NCBI GenBank assembly: GCA_016342385.1
Contig: JAEINM010000039.1
Span: 1 to 16,225, forward strand
Length of the DNA stretch: 16,225 nucleotides
Direction: 5' to 3'
Origin: Spirochaetaceae bacterium
Lineage (GTDB): Bacteria > Spirochaetota > Spirochaetia > DSM-2461
In this document: piece after piece, positions 6,350 through 13,818 of the stretch
Numbering within the stretch: the first letter of the stretch is position 1
Layout of the letters: each line of letters begins with the position of its first letter
Position numbers and translations under genes: made by a program
The notes under the pieces: model-generated
Database searches by the model: none
What the model saw: the letters and a program-made list of their open reading frames with translations, nothing else
Told to the model about the DNA's origin: nothing

Positions 6350-9300
6350 ATGGGACGTTTAAATAAAACGCAGACAGCTTATCTTTCAAAATTGGGAGAT
6401 AATGTCAGATTTGATAAAACAGAAAGAATACTATACAGCCACGATGTTGGTGCGCTGCCATCTATTGTCAAACCCTTAATCGGGAACACATTACCCGATG
6501 CTATTGTCCAACCATCGAATGAAGAGGAACTGGTCGACCTTATCAAGTGGGCGAACCGTGAGAATATGCCTCTGACACCAAGAGGCCGAGCCACTTCTGG
6601 TTATGCAGGAGCTGTACCGGCAAAGCACGGAGTTCTGGTCGATTTTATAAGAATGAAATCAGTTGAGAGTATTGATGAGACCAATTTCACTGTCACTGTG
6701 GGACCGGGAATTACCTGGGAGCAGCTCGATGATGAACTAAAAAAGAAAAAACTCACTTTAAAACTATATCCTACAAGTTATCCCGCTTCATCGGCCGGTG
6801 GATGGCTGGCACAGGGGGGAGCCGGAATCGGTTCTTATGAAAGCGGCTACTTTGTTGATAATGTAGAATCCGCCAGAGTGGTCCGTCCCGATGGATCGGT
6901 TAAAGTTTTCAGCGGTGAAGAGCTGGACATGATAAGTGAAGCTGAGGGGATAACCGGATTCATCAGTCAGATGACGATCAAGGTTATGGCCGAAGACAAA
7001 ATGACAGTTAAATCCTTTTCGGTTGAAGACCCGGCAGATTTCCAGAAGATAAATGAACTGGTGATCGACTCGGCTATACCTGTCTGGTCTATTATGTTCA
7101 TCAATCCGAAAATGGCCGAATTGAAAAATAAAGCCCCTTTAAGAATGCACAATGATCATGCAGCAGAAGAAAAGGTTATTCTCCCTGTTGCCTATATCGG
7201 CATCGTGACTTTTAGAGCAAAAGATAAAGATGCTGTGGAAGACAAGCTTCTGACCATTATAAAAGAGAACAAAGGCTCACTTGTCGATGACCACATTGCA
7301 GAGCACGAGTGGGAAAATCGTTTTAATCTTATGGTTGTTAAGAGGCTCGGTCCATCTCTGGTTCCTTCTGAAGTTGTTGTTCCCCTTGAAAATCTGGGTT
7401 CCTACCTTAAAAAAGTCGGCAATACAATTCATCAGCCGATTGTAAAAGAGGGAATAATCATCAGGAACAGTAAAACCGGTAAAAATGAAGTTGTTCTCCT
7501 GGGATTTATCCCTGCTGACCAGAGAAAATTCAGCTATAATCTTGTCTTCACTTTATCGATGTCGATTATACGATTAGCAAAGAAGTTTGGCGGTAGAGCT
7601 TATACTACAGGAATGTATTTTTCACATGAAGCCAACTCTGTTATGGGTGCCGACAGAGTGAAAAAGATGAAAAAATACAAGAAAGAAGTAGACCCGAAAG
7701 GAATTTTGAATCCCGGTAAAGTCATTGCTAAGAATCCTGTTTCCATGCTTATCGGAACTGCAGAAATCTTTGAACCCATGATTAGACCTTTCGGAAATGC
7801 CATTGCAACAAAAGTCGGTGAGAGAATTAAAGCCAGAACAAAAGATCTGCCAAGTGATGTCGCCTGGTATTCCTATGCCTGTTCTCAGTGCGGTTACTGC
7901 GTAGACAGCTGTACACAATTTAAAGCGAGCGGATGGGAAAGTGAAAGCCCTAGAGGTAAGTTTTTCTGGCTGAGAGAATATCAGGAAGGACGGGTCAAAT
8001 GGGATCAGTCCACAGTCAATAACTTTCTCGGTTGTACAACCTGTGAAGTCTGTGATACCCGATGTTCCGTTTCTATTCCCATAGAACCCTCGTGGATGAA
8101 ACTCCGTGGAAAAATGATTGTGGAAGATGAGAAAATGTCCTTTCCTCCTTTCGAAATGATGAAAGCCGCAACGGCAGCTGAAGGAAATATCTGGGCTCAT
8201 TACAGAGAAAACAGAGATAAATGGTTCCCTGAAGATCTGCTGGAAAAACACGGCCCCGGTAAAACCTCAAAAAATATCTATTTTGCAGGTTGTACAGCAA
8301 GTTATGTGGAAAATGATATTGCTATGGCTTCCGTGCGAATGCTCGATGAAGCGGGAATTGATTTTTCCTATCTCGGTAAAAAAGAGAACTGCTGTGCCAT
8401 CCCTATGCTTGTTTCGGGGAACTGGGCTCAGTTTGAAGCTACAATGAGAGAAAATATCCAGAATGTGAAAGATGCCGGTGCCGATACTGTCATTAGTTCC
8501 TGTCCAGCCTGTAACCTCATGTGGAGTGAAGGGTATCCCAAATGGGCGGAAAAACTGGGCATCGATTATGATATTAAAGGTAAACACTACAGTGAAATTG
8601 TAGCTGAAAAAATTCAGTCAGGGGAATTCAAATTCCCGGAAAATGATATGAAACCGACTAAAGTTACATGGCACGATTCCTGTCACCTTGGTAGAGCCAG
8701 TGGGATTTATGAAGAACCTAGAGAACTTATTAAAGCCATTCCCAATGTGGAACTTGTGGAAATGCAGCACAATAGAGATACGGCCTTCTGCTGTGGTTCA
8801 GTACTCTCTCTTGTAAAAAATCCCGATACAGCCGTTGGTCTCGGAGAACTCAAATTAAAAGAAGCCATGGAAGTTGAAGCTGAAAAAATGCTGGCACTCT
8901 GCCCCTGTTGTGAAGTTCAGCTGAGAAACTCGGTTGAGAAAACAGGCAGTCCCATGAAGGTTCAGGACCTGGCGCATTTTGTTTCCAGTGCCCTCGGTTA
9001 TGATTTCCCCGATCCCCATCCGGAAGTCAGAAAGCAGTGGGGAGTATTTGAAGCCTTTATCCGGTTGATGACTCCAGAAGGTTTCGCCAAACTGATGGGG
9101 CAGATGTGGCCCGAGCTGATTGATGCCATGCCATTGGGTATGGGCGGAATGATGCGTGGAATGGGTAAGATTCCCGGTGCATTGAATATGATGAAACCCA
9201 TGTTTCCTGTGTTATTCCCGATTCTTCTGCCGAAAATGATGCCGAAGGTTCTTCCGGTTATGCTGGACAAAATCTATGGTATGATTGATGTGCCTGATTA

Positions 9301-9427
9301 TATGAAAGAGCAGATGCCAGCTATGATGCCCAATGTTATGGATCACCTTATGCCTCATATGATCGGTGATCTGATTCCTCTGGTAACCGATCCCATGATC
9401 GATTATCTGAAGGGGAAAACCTCTTAG
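6350..9427 (+). CDS. FAD-linked oxidase / Fe-S / CCG-domain fusion oxidoreductase with Met/Pro-rich tail
   Basis: A 1025-residue flavin and iron-sulfur dehydrogenase that combines what are usually separate GlcD and GlcF subunits. Residues about 45-225 form the FAD-binding PCMH domain (PRGRATSGYAG near 80, then SSAGGWLAQGGAGIGS). A GlcD/D-lactate-dehydrogenase-like substrate domain runs to about 460. Two ferredoxin motifs follow, Cys511, 514, 517, 521 and Cys562, 565, 568, 572. Two CCG domains come next (Cys648 onward, NCCAIP, SSCPAC, HDSCHLG, FCCGS, CPCCE). Residues 907-1025 hold 23 Met and 16 Pro. GGAGG lies just upstream of the ATG. The likely role is oxidation of a 2-hydroxyacid such as lactate, glycolate or 2-hydroxyglutarate, with electrons passing to a membrane carrier. 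The substrate is not determinable here. Confidence 0.88.
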   Translation: MGRLNKTQTAYLSKLGDNVRFDKTERILYSHDVGALPSIVKPLIGNTLPDAIVQPSNEEELVDLIKWANRENMPLTPRGRATSGYAGAVPAKHGVLVDFIRMKSVESIDETNFTVTVGPGITWEQLDDELKKKKLTLKLYPTSYPASSAGGWLAQGGAGIGSYESGYFVDNVESARVVRPDGSVKVFSGEELDMISEAEGITGFISQMTIKVMAEDKMTVKSFSVEDPADFQKINELVIDSAIPVWSIMFINPKMAELKNKAPLRMHNDHAAEEKVILPVAYIGIVTFRAKDKDAVEDKLLTIIKENKGSLVDDHIAEHEWENRFNLMVVKRLGPSLVPSEVVVPLENLGSYLKKVGNTIHQPIVKEGIIIRNSKTGKNEVVLLGFIPADQRKFSYNLVFTLSMSIIRLAKKFGGRAYTTGMYFSHEANSVMGADRVKKMKKYKKEVDPKGILNPGKVIAKNPVSMLIGTAEIFEPMIRPFGNAIATKVGERIKARTKDLPSDVAWYSYACSQCGYCVDSCTQFKASGWESESPRGKFFWLREYQEGRVKWDQSTVNNFLGCTTCEVCDTRCSVSIPIEPSWMKLRGKMIVEDEKMSFPPFEMMKAATAAEGNIWAHYRENRDKWFPEDLLEKHGPGKTSKNIYFAGCTASYVENDIAMASVRMLDEAGIDFSYLGKKENCCAIPMLVSGNWAQFEATMRENIQNVKDAGADTVISSCPACNLMWSEGYPKWAEKLGIDYDIKGKHYSEIVAEKIQSGEFKFPENDMKPTKVTWHDSCHLGRASGIYEEPRELIKAIPNVELVEMQHNRDTAFCCGSVLSLVKNPDTAVGLGELKLKEAMEVEAEKMLALCPCCEVQLRNSVEKTGSPMKVQDLAHFVSSALGYDFPDPHPEVRKQWGVFEAFIRLMTPEGFAKLMGQMWPELIDAMPLGMGGMMRGMGKIPGALNMMKPMFPVLFPILLPKMMPKVLPVMLDKIYGMIDVPDYMKEQMPAMMPNVMDHLMPHMIGDLIPLVTDPMIDYLKGKTS

Positions 9428-9462
9428 GCTTAAAATAGAATTAATCGCAAATAATACATTAT

Positions 9463-9510
9463 AAATTGTAGAGACAAGGCATGCCTTGCCTCTACAATTT
9501 TTTTCCCAAT
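9463..9510 (+). terminator. Intrinsic terminator formed by palindrome copy 2 plus T-run
   Basis: The core palindrome (9468-9495) is the 2098-2125 element with one base changed (T to C in the right arm, leaving a G-U-tolerated pair in RNA). Flanking AAATT/AATTT extends the stem to 9463-9500, a 19-bp arm with one mismatch, and seven T residues follow on the plus strand (9498-9504). This fits termination of the 1025-residue oxidase gene, whose stop is 35 bp upstream. The converging E2-like gene ends at 9515, so the hairpin may serve both strands. Confidence 0.75.
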
Positions 9511-9514
9511 CCGC

Positions 9515-10315
9515 CTATTCCCGGCTGTCTTCAAGTAGTGCTCTGATAATTTCCCCCTCTTTGATCATTGAGGTAAAATCATTCATAAACCTGGCAGCCG
9601 GAGCCCCGTCTACCAGATTGTGATCAAAGGAAACGGTCAGACACAAGTGTTCCCTTGTTGAAAATCCATTCTCTGTTTCAACCACTCTTTTTACTATACT
9701 GCCCAGGGAGGCGAGGACAGTCGGGCTGCCGTGAGGAATAATCCATAGAGGCTCTTTTGAAAACATCCCTACTGCCGTAAGGGCAATTTTCCCGTATTTA
9801 ATACCCATTTTTATATTTTTATCAGCCAGTCTAATAAAGCTTTTTAAAAGAAATGTGGGAATAAGATTAAGCCACCATAAACCTGAAAGGCTGCCGAGTT
9901 TATCGCTATTCTGATTTTTGGCTGACTGGATCTCTTTTTGAATCTCCCCATAGCTCTTCTCTTCAGCTTTTTCTATACCCAGAGGTTCCGGAACATTTTC
10001 CCCCTTTAATTCCCTCTCTACCAGTACGCTGATTGTCACATTCTCTAATTGAATAATGTTTCTCCCACTGATGAAGGAGTTGAACTGGGGATATTCTGTA
10101 ATTGTCTGAGCCAGACATTTAACGATATAAGAGGTTAGAGATAATTTCTCACCTTTTAATCTGTGATATTCCTTCATATAAAGTCGGGGTTTTGAAATAT
10201 CCACTTCTGTAAAACTGTGTATGGTATTTTTTTCTGATGTGACAGAAGCTGAAGCAATAACGGCCCGGCGGTTGAAGCTCAATGGCGTTTTTTTATATTT
10301 TTTATCTGACTTCAT
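9515..10315 (-). CDS. Lipoyl-less 2-oxoacid dehydrogenase E2-type acyltransferase domain protein
   Basis: A 266-residue protein with the catalytic fold of dihydrolipoamide acyltransferases and chloramphenicol acetyltransferase. The diagnostic HXXXDG motif is present as DHNLVDGAPAARF, with His232 and Asp236 near the C-terminus. The middle section (SYIVKCLAQTI...YPQFNSFI) also follows the E2 core. Neither the lipoyl domain nor the E1/E3-binding domain is present, so it is not a conventional E2 subunit. It could transfer acyl groups from CoA to a small acceptor or use a partner's lipoyl group; the real substrate is unknown. The Shine-Dalgarno is distant (AAGGGA about 10 bases before the ATG). 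It is the last of three minus-strand genes, after a small membrane protein 36 bp away and a flavodoxin. Confidence 0.78.
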   Translation of the reverse strand: MKSDKKYKKTPLSFNRRAVIASASVTSEKNTIHSFTEVDISKPRLYMKEYHRLKGEKLSLTSYIVKCLAQTITEYPQFNSFISGRNIIQLENVTISVLVERELKGENVPEPLGIEKAEEKSYGEIQKEIQSAKNQNSDKLGSLSGLWWLNLIPTFLLKSFIRLADKNIKMGIKYGKIALTAVGMFSKEPLWIIPHGSPTVLASLGSIVKRVVETENGFSTREHLCLTVSFDHNLVDGAPAARFMNDFTSMIKEGEIIRALLEDSRE

Positions 10316-10351
10316 TGCTATTCAATCCCTTAAGAGCCTTTTCCTGTTTTT

Positions 10352-10543
10352 TTACTTATCCTCTTTGGGGGAATTGGATAGTATAGCTGTTATAATCAGT
10401 CCGAGTCCAAGACCGGCGAGAATGCATCCGACAAATGCCAGAGGGGATCCCTGGAGGAAAAAGAATCCGATACCTATTCCCATCATTAGGCCGCCTCCTG
10501 TCGCCCAGGTGGTTTTATCTTCACTTCTTTTTCTCTTTTCCAT
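10352..10543 (-). CDS. Small two-helix membrane protein, unknown function
   Basis: A 63-residue protein with a charged N-terminus (MEKRKRSEDK), two glycine-rich hydrophobic segments (about residues 14-30 and 34-55) and a charged C-terminus (SPKEDK). This suggests a helical hairpin in the inner membrane with both ends on the same side. Translation is well supported by AAGGAG six bases before the ATG. It lies between the flavodoxin gene (24 bp gap) and the E2-like gene (36 bp gap) and is probably co-transcribed with them. I do not recognise a family. It may anchor or assist its neighbours, but nothing in the sequence shows that. Confidence 0.7.
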   Translation of the reverse strand: MEKRKRSEDKTTWATGGGLMMGIGIGFFFLQGSPLAFVGCILAGLGLGLIITAILSNSPKEDK

Positions 10544-10567
10544 ATATATCTCCTTTATACAGTTTAT

Positions 10568-11104
10568 TCAGGCTTCAAAAAAATTATCAAAGCGTTTTTT
10601 TATCTCACCGGTGAAATTTGAGGCGGACAACCGCGCATTCATCATCGCCTGATCGTCATTTCTCTTCTCTTCCGGTACAATAAGCTCAATGGGAAATGCT
10701 TCACATTTTCCACATTTATCACCGAGGATCTCCCTGATTTTCGGGAAAACTGTTGCGTATCCGAATCGTTCATTCTTTGCTGTGTCGGTGCTGCCGCAGC
10801 AGGTAATAAAATCCAGGTGCTGAATATCATTTTTATATTTTTTCACAAAATCATAGAGAGGGGAGACAAATTGTCCCATCCATATGGGCCCGCATAAGAT
10901 TATGGATTCAAAATCTTTAAAATCCGTTTTTATAGATCTGTTTCCCAGGCTGATTTTTGTGGCTGAGGATAAGAGCAGAAAGAATAAGAGATTCAATCTC
11001 GGCTTTAATGGTACAATTTCACATTGCAGTGTTGCGGCAGCTTGTTCTGCCAAAAATTTATTACTTCCTTTTCTGGAATAGTAAACAATGATGTTTTTTT
11101 TCAT
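10568..11104 (-). CDS. Flavodoxin-like FMN protein
   Basis: A 178-residue protein with a flavodoxin-type start: beta strand KNIIVYYSRKGSN (residues 3-15) whose SRKGSN loop takes the place of the FMN phosphate-binding TXTGN/T loop. ESIILCGPIWMGQFVSPL (about 66-83) matches the second FMN loop of the flavodoxin/flavodoxin-like oxidoreductase family, and FITCCGSTDTAKN follows. Length is typical of the diverged flavodoxin family proteins in anaerobes rather than of canonical 140-170-residue electron carriers. The ATG is preceded by GGGAG. The likely role is a cytoplasmic electron carrier or quinone/nitro-reductase-like enzyme. A Leu/Phe-rich segment near residues 38-46 is unusual and may be a membrane or protein contact. 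Confidence 0.82.
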   Translation of the reverse strand: MKKNIIVYYSRKGSNKFLAEQAAATLQCEIVPLKPRLNLLFFLLLSSATKISLGNRSIKTDFKDFESIILCGPIWMGQFVSPLYDFVKKYKNDIQHLDFITCCGSTDTAKNERFGYATVFPKIREILGDKCGKCEAFPIELIVPEEKRNDDQAMMNARLSASNFTGEIKKRFDNFFEA

Positions 11105-11119
11105 ATTTCTCCCTCAGGA

Positions 11120-11148
11120 ATAATTGTACAACACATTTACAGTGACAA
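11120..11148 (-). promoter_or_regulatory. Candidate sigma-70-type promoter for the flavodoxin operon
   Basis: Minus-strand TTGTCA (11143-11148) and AATTAT (11120-11125) are separated by 17 bases, and the flavodoxin ATG lies 16 bp downstream. This gives 5/6 and 4/6 matches to consensus. The overlapping TTGTACAA is an 8-bp palindrome. Transcription could also read through from the upstream toroid gene, 65 bp away, as no terminator is visible between them. Confidence 0.4.
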
Positions 11149-11169
11149 ATATAAAATTTCTATAAACGA

Positions 11170-12063
11170 TTATTTATATTCCGGAGAAGAGGAATTCTCA
11201 TAGTATTTAAGAACCTCCCTGGCTCTTTCAGAGAGAAACTCATTTCCGTAATTCCTTCTGCCCATGGGGATTATCAGGTTTTTAATCGGACGTTCAATTT
11301 TCCATGTCGAATCGGGTCTCATCTGGCTTTTTAGCAGGTCTAAAGCTTTTCTGATATGAATAGACTGTACTTTTTCTCTTTTTAAGAGCCATAGTATTTC
11401 CAGGTAATCTCCCTGGTACATATTGGGAAATGTCAGTTTTTTTATATTACTCTGAATGTAATTTTCCGGGTTATGAGAACTGAAACAGACCTGGTGAAGT
11501 AAAATGAATTCAATACATTTATTTATGAGTGTTCTGGCCTTGTCTGAACGTTTCTCTAAAGGAATAAAAGATAAACCCTTTAAGAGTTTTATAATCCCCC
11601 AGTAACAAGTGTGTTTTCCATAACAGCTTTTATTGGAGCAATAGGGAAATGTTTTCGGGGTTTTATAATCACCGTCATCAAAGCGCTGATATTCCGTGAA
11701 AAAATCAATGATTTCCTGGATCCTTTTATCATCCCCCCATTGGAAATAGGAATGGAGATACAGCATATTGCCATTTAAGCAGGGTATGGGGAAATGGCTT
11801 TTCCCTATAGTATAAATTTTATTTTCCTTGTCAAAAAAATGATCGGATATAATTTTTAAGGGCTTCTCCAGCTCCTCATTATGTATGTCGCATCCCATAT
11901 CAGCTAAGAAAATCAGGGTCCATAAGGTAGAATTGTAGTTGGGAACATAATAATTGTACTCGGGGTAGTACTTATCCCCGGGCTGAAGGACATTCCAGCA
12001 TTTATTCTCATCTTGTGACTCAATTATTTTTGCCATAAGGGAATCTACTTTCTCTTTATTCAT
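11170..12063 (-). CDS. Uncharacterised alpha/alpha-toroid-like protein (prenyltransferase/squalene-cyclase fold family)
   Basis: A 297-residue cytoplasmic protein with no signal peptide or membrane helix. Its repeated helical pairs resemble the alpha/alpha-toroid of terpene cyclases and protein prenyltransferases. Conserved-looking blocks are PCLNGNMLYLHSYF (residues 94-107), RFDDGDY (127-133, similar to the DGGW repeat ends) and YGKHTCYWGIIKLLKGLSFIP (148-168). The last is a pattern I remember from a widespread uncharacterised bacterial and archaeal family. Cys95, Cys142, Cys147, His151 and Cys153 could bind a metal; this is inference. The catalytic DXDD motif of squalene cyclases is absent. 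There is no clear Shine-Dalgarno before the ATG, and the promoter elements sit almost on the start codon, suggesting a very short leader. Function unknown. Confidence 0.72.
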   Translation of the reverse strand: MNKEKVDSLMAKIIESQDENKCWNVLQPGDKYYPEYNYYVPNYNSTLWTLIFLADMGCDIHNEELEKPLKIISDHFFDKENKIYTIGKSHFPIPCLNGNMLYLHSYFQWGDDKRIQEIIDFFTEYQRFDDGDYKTPKTFPYCSNKSCYGKHTCYWGIIKLLKGLSFIPLEKRSDKARTLINKCIEFILLHQVCFSSHNPENYIQSNIKKLTFPNMYQGDYLEILWLLKREKVQSIHIRKALDLLKSQMRPDSTWKIERPIKNLIIPMGRRNYGNEFLSERAREVLKYYENSSSPEYK

Positions 12064-12072
12064 AACAATTTC

Positions 12073-12103
12073 AGTATAATTGGAATACAGTAGATTTTGT
12101 CAA
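12073..12103 (-). promoter_or_regulatory. Candidate promoter giving a nearly leaderless transcript for the toroid gene
   Basis: Minus-strand TTGACA (12098-12103, perfect -35) and TATACT (12073-12078, 5/6 -10) are 19 bases apart, slightly long. The ATG follows only 9 bases after the -10 box, so a start about seven bases downstream would leave an mRNA leader of 0-3 bases. This agrees with the absence of a ribosome binding site. Confidence 0.45.
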
Positions 12104-12162
12104 ATTTCTGAATATTAATAGGTTTTATTCAAGGGATATTGCGCTTTTACATGATCTGTTTA

Positions 12163-12191
12163 TTGAAAAGTATTCTACACTGTCCAATAAT
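12163..12191 (+). promoter_or_regulatory. Candidate promoter of the GNAT acetyltransferase gene
   Basis: TTGAAA (12163-12168) and AATAAT (12186-12191) with 17-base spacing match the sigma-70 consensus at 5/6 and 5/6. They lie 38 bp before the ATG, leaving room for the strong AAGGAG site. The promoter is divergent from that of the toroid gene. Confidence 0.5.
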
Positions 12192-12229
12192 TGGAGTAGC
12201 AAGAATATCGAAAATACAAGGAGTGTATA

Positions 12230-12712
12230 ATGACTGATAAAGATATAAGCATCGTAGAAGCGGAATTCAGTAATTCTGATCATATAAATGATCTGCTGTT
12301 TGTCCTTGAATCATATAAAACCTGTGATATGGGTGATGGAATCCCCTATACTGAAGCCGAAAAGGCCCGGTTGACCACACAGTTTATTGTTCATCCCAAT
12401 GTCATGGCTTTTCTCATCTATAAAGGTGGAAAAATAGCCGGAGGCTCAGTCTGTTTTAAAGCATTTTCCACTTTTTCAACAGCAAATGTTATAAATATTC
12501 ACGACTTGTGTATTGTTGATGAGTTCAGAGGTCAGGGGTTGGGAAGAGCATTGACTGAATATATTGTACAGAAAGGGCGGGAGCTGCTCTGCTCGCGGAT
12601 CACACTGGAAGTCCGTGAGGATAATGGTATTGCAAAAAGTCTCTACAGGAAATTCAATTTTGAAGATATGACTCCAAAAATGCATTTCTGGAGAAGAAAA
12701 CTGACTCAGTAG
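12230..12712 (+). CDS. GNAT-family N-acetyltransferase
   Basis: A 160-residue single-domain acetyltransferase using acetyl-CoA. The acetyl-CoA pyrophosphate-binding motif is VDEFRGQGLGRAL (Arg100-Gly105 forming RGQGLG), preceded by the beta-strand pair KIAGGSVCFKAF...INIHDLCIV. It is followed by TLEVREDNGIAKSLYRKFNFE, the usual motif B with the conserved N...A..LY.K.GF pattern. Length and layout are standard for GNAT enzymes. AAGGAG stands six bases before the ATG, with its own promoter upstream. The gene stands alone: divergent from the toroid gene and separated from modA by 328 bp. The acceptor could be an amino acid, a small amine or a protein terminus; nothing in the sequence decides. Confidence 0.88.
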   Translation: MTDKDISIVEAEFSNSDHINDLLFVLESYKTCDMGDGIPYTEAEKARLTTQFIVHPNVMAFLIYKGGKIAGGSVCFKAFSTFSTANVINIHDLCIVDEFRGQGLGRALTEYIVQKGRELLCSRITLEVREDNGIAKSLYRKFNFEDMTPKMHFWRRKLTQ

Positions 12713-13040
12713 AGAAAGGCATTTTTTAATAATATCACTCTATAACATCAAGATCCTCCTTCATCGGGGCTCCTGAATTCCCTTCAGGAGTCAGGGGGCT
12801 TTCAATTGTTATTTATTAAAATTATGAAGCCCTGGAATAATGGATGAGGAATTGACATTCACGAAAATTCATATCAAATAACAGACATTTATGTAGATTC
12901 CCTTTGTTCACCTTTTCTCAAAACACAGAAAAAATCATGTCTTACAAATGAATCTTAAGCATAAAGCTTTTAATCCGAACAATTATCATTTCTCAAATCA
13001 ACTTGGCACTCATCTTGCTTCAGATCTATGTGAGGTCGAA
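12713..13040. promoter_or_regulatory. 328-bp gene-free region upstream of modABC
   Basis: No credible gene is visible. The first third holds a strong hairpin (12770-12790). A perfect -35 box TTGACA is at 12852-12857, but the best -10 at the right distance (CAAATA, 12875-12880) is poor, so the mod promoter is uncertain. I did not recognise a ModE operator or the molybdenum-cofactor riboswitch. An ATG at 12948 in the modA frame is not preceded by a ribosome site and is discounted. Confidence 0.4.
12770..12790 (+). terminator. Hairpin after the GNAT gene, possible terminator or leader structure
   Basis: CTCCTGAA pairs perfectly with TTCAGGAG across a five-base loop TTCCC. A G-rich stretch and only short T-runs follow, so it is not a textbook intrinsic terminator. 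It lies 58 bp after the GNAT stop and about 250 bp before modA. It may end GNAT transcription or belong to a structured leader of modABC. Confidence 0.45.
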
Positions 13041-13811
13041 ATGAAACATATAAAAGAGCTTCTGACATTTGTCATCATCACTATCATCCTCTTCAGCTGC
13101 AGTACAAAGCATAAGGACAATTTCATAACAATCTTAACAGCGGCTAGTACGACGGATATTATAAGCGATATTGCAGCCCTCTACGAAAAAGATACGGGCA
13201 CTAAAGTAAAAATTAATACCGCATCAAGTGGAACTCTGGCCAAACAGCTGGAGACAGGAGCCGAAGCGGATATATTCATATCGGCATCGGGGAAATGGAT
13301 GGATTATGCTGAATCTCTAGGACTGATAGAAGAGAGACAGCCCTTTCTCAGGAACAGCCTGGTGCTTATCTCCCACAGAGATTCTCCTATTGCAAGCTTT
13401 GAAATGAACAGGAATACCAATTTCCCCGCCTTATTTACTTCCCGATTATCCATGGGAGATCCCGACTATGTTCCGGCGGGACAGTACGCTCTTGAAGCTT
13501 TAAAATATCTGGGTTGGTACAATTCCTTAAAAGACAGACTGCTCCCGGCAGCTCATGTGAGGGCTGCCCTTTCGGTCATTGAGTTCGATGAAGCTGAACT
13601 GGGGATCGTCTATGAAACCGACTCTCTGAAAAGTCATAAAGTTAAAATTATTTCCTTCTTCCCCGAGGAATCATATTCTCCTATATTGTACCATTGTGCA
13701 CTAATACAACAAAGTAATACTCGGGGAAGAATATTTTATAACTATCTCACATCGAGCAGGCAGGTGGAGGAGCTCTATGGGAAATACGGCTTCAGTCTGC
13801 CGGGAAGTTGA
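13041..13811 (+). CDS. modA: Molybdate ABC transporter substrate-binding lipoprotein
   Basis: Extracytoplasmic receptor that captures molybdate (or tungstate) for the ModBC permease. The 256 residues begin with a signal peptide ending in the lipobox ILFSC, with Cys20 as the probable lipidation site. Family motifs are LTAASTTDIISDIAALYEK (about 33-51), NTASSGTLAKQLETGAEADIFISAS and GDPDYVPAGQYALEAL (the conserved DPXXVPAGXYAXEAL of ModA). They include the Ser and Tyr residues that ring the oxyanion. The ATG at 13041 is chosen over one at 12948 because GAGG precedes it by five bases and the signal peptide starts right there. Its stop overlaps the ribosome site of modB, 7 bp away, so the operon is tightly coupled. 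Confidence 0.93.
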   Translation: MKHIKELLTFVIITIILFSCSTKHKDNFITILTAASTTDIISDIAALYEKDTGTKVKINTASSGTLAKQLETGAEADIFISASGKWMDYAESLGLIEERQPFLRNSLVLISHRDSPIASFEMNRNTNFPALFTSRLSMGDPDYVPAGQYALEALKYLGWYNSLKDRLLPAAHVRAALSVIEFDEAELGIVYETDSLKSHKVKIISFFPEESYSPILYHCALIQQSNTRGRIFYNYLTSSRQVEELYGKYGFSLPGS

Positions 13812-13818
13812 GGTGTCT

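Noticed and set aside
7622..8251. Minus-strand open frame of 209 residues inside the fusion oxidase
   Set aside because: It is the antisense shadow of the conserved Fe-S region; composition (Phe, Ser and Cys rich) is typical of spurious reverse frames.
12770..12790. Hairpin as part of a molybdenum-cofactor riboswitch
   Set aside because: I could not match it to the conserved core of that RNA by eye; a covariance search would be needed.
12948..13040. Longer modA start adding 31 residues
   Set aside because: No ribosome binding site and it would put a polar stretch in front of a clear lipoprotein signal; ATG 13041 has GAGG at ideal spacing.
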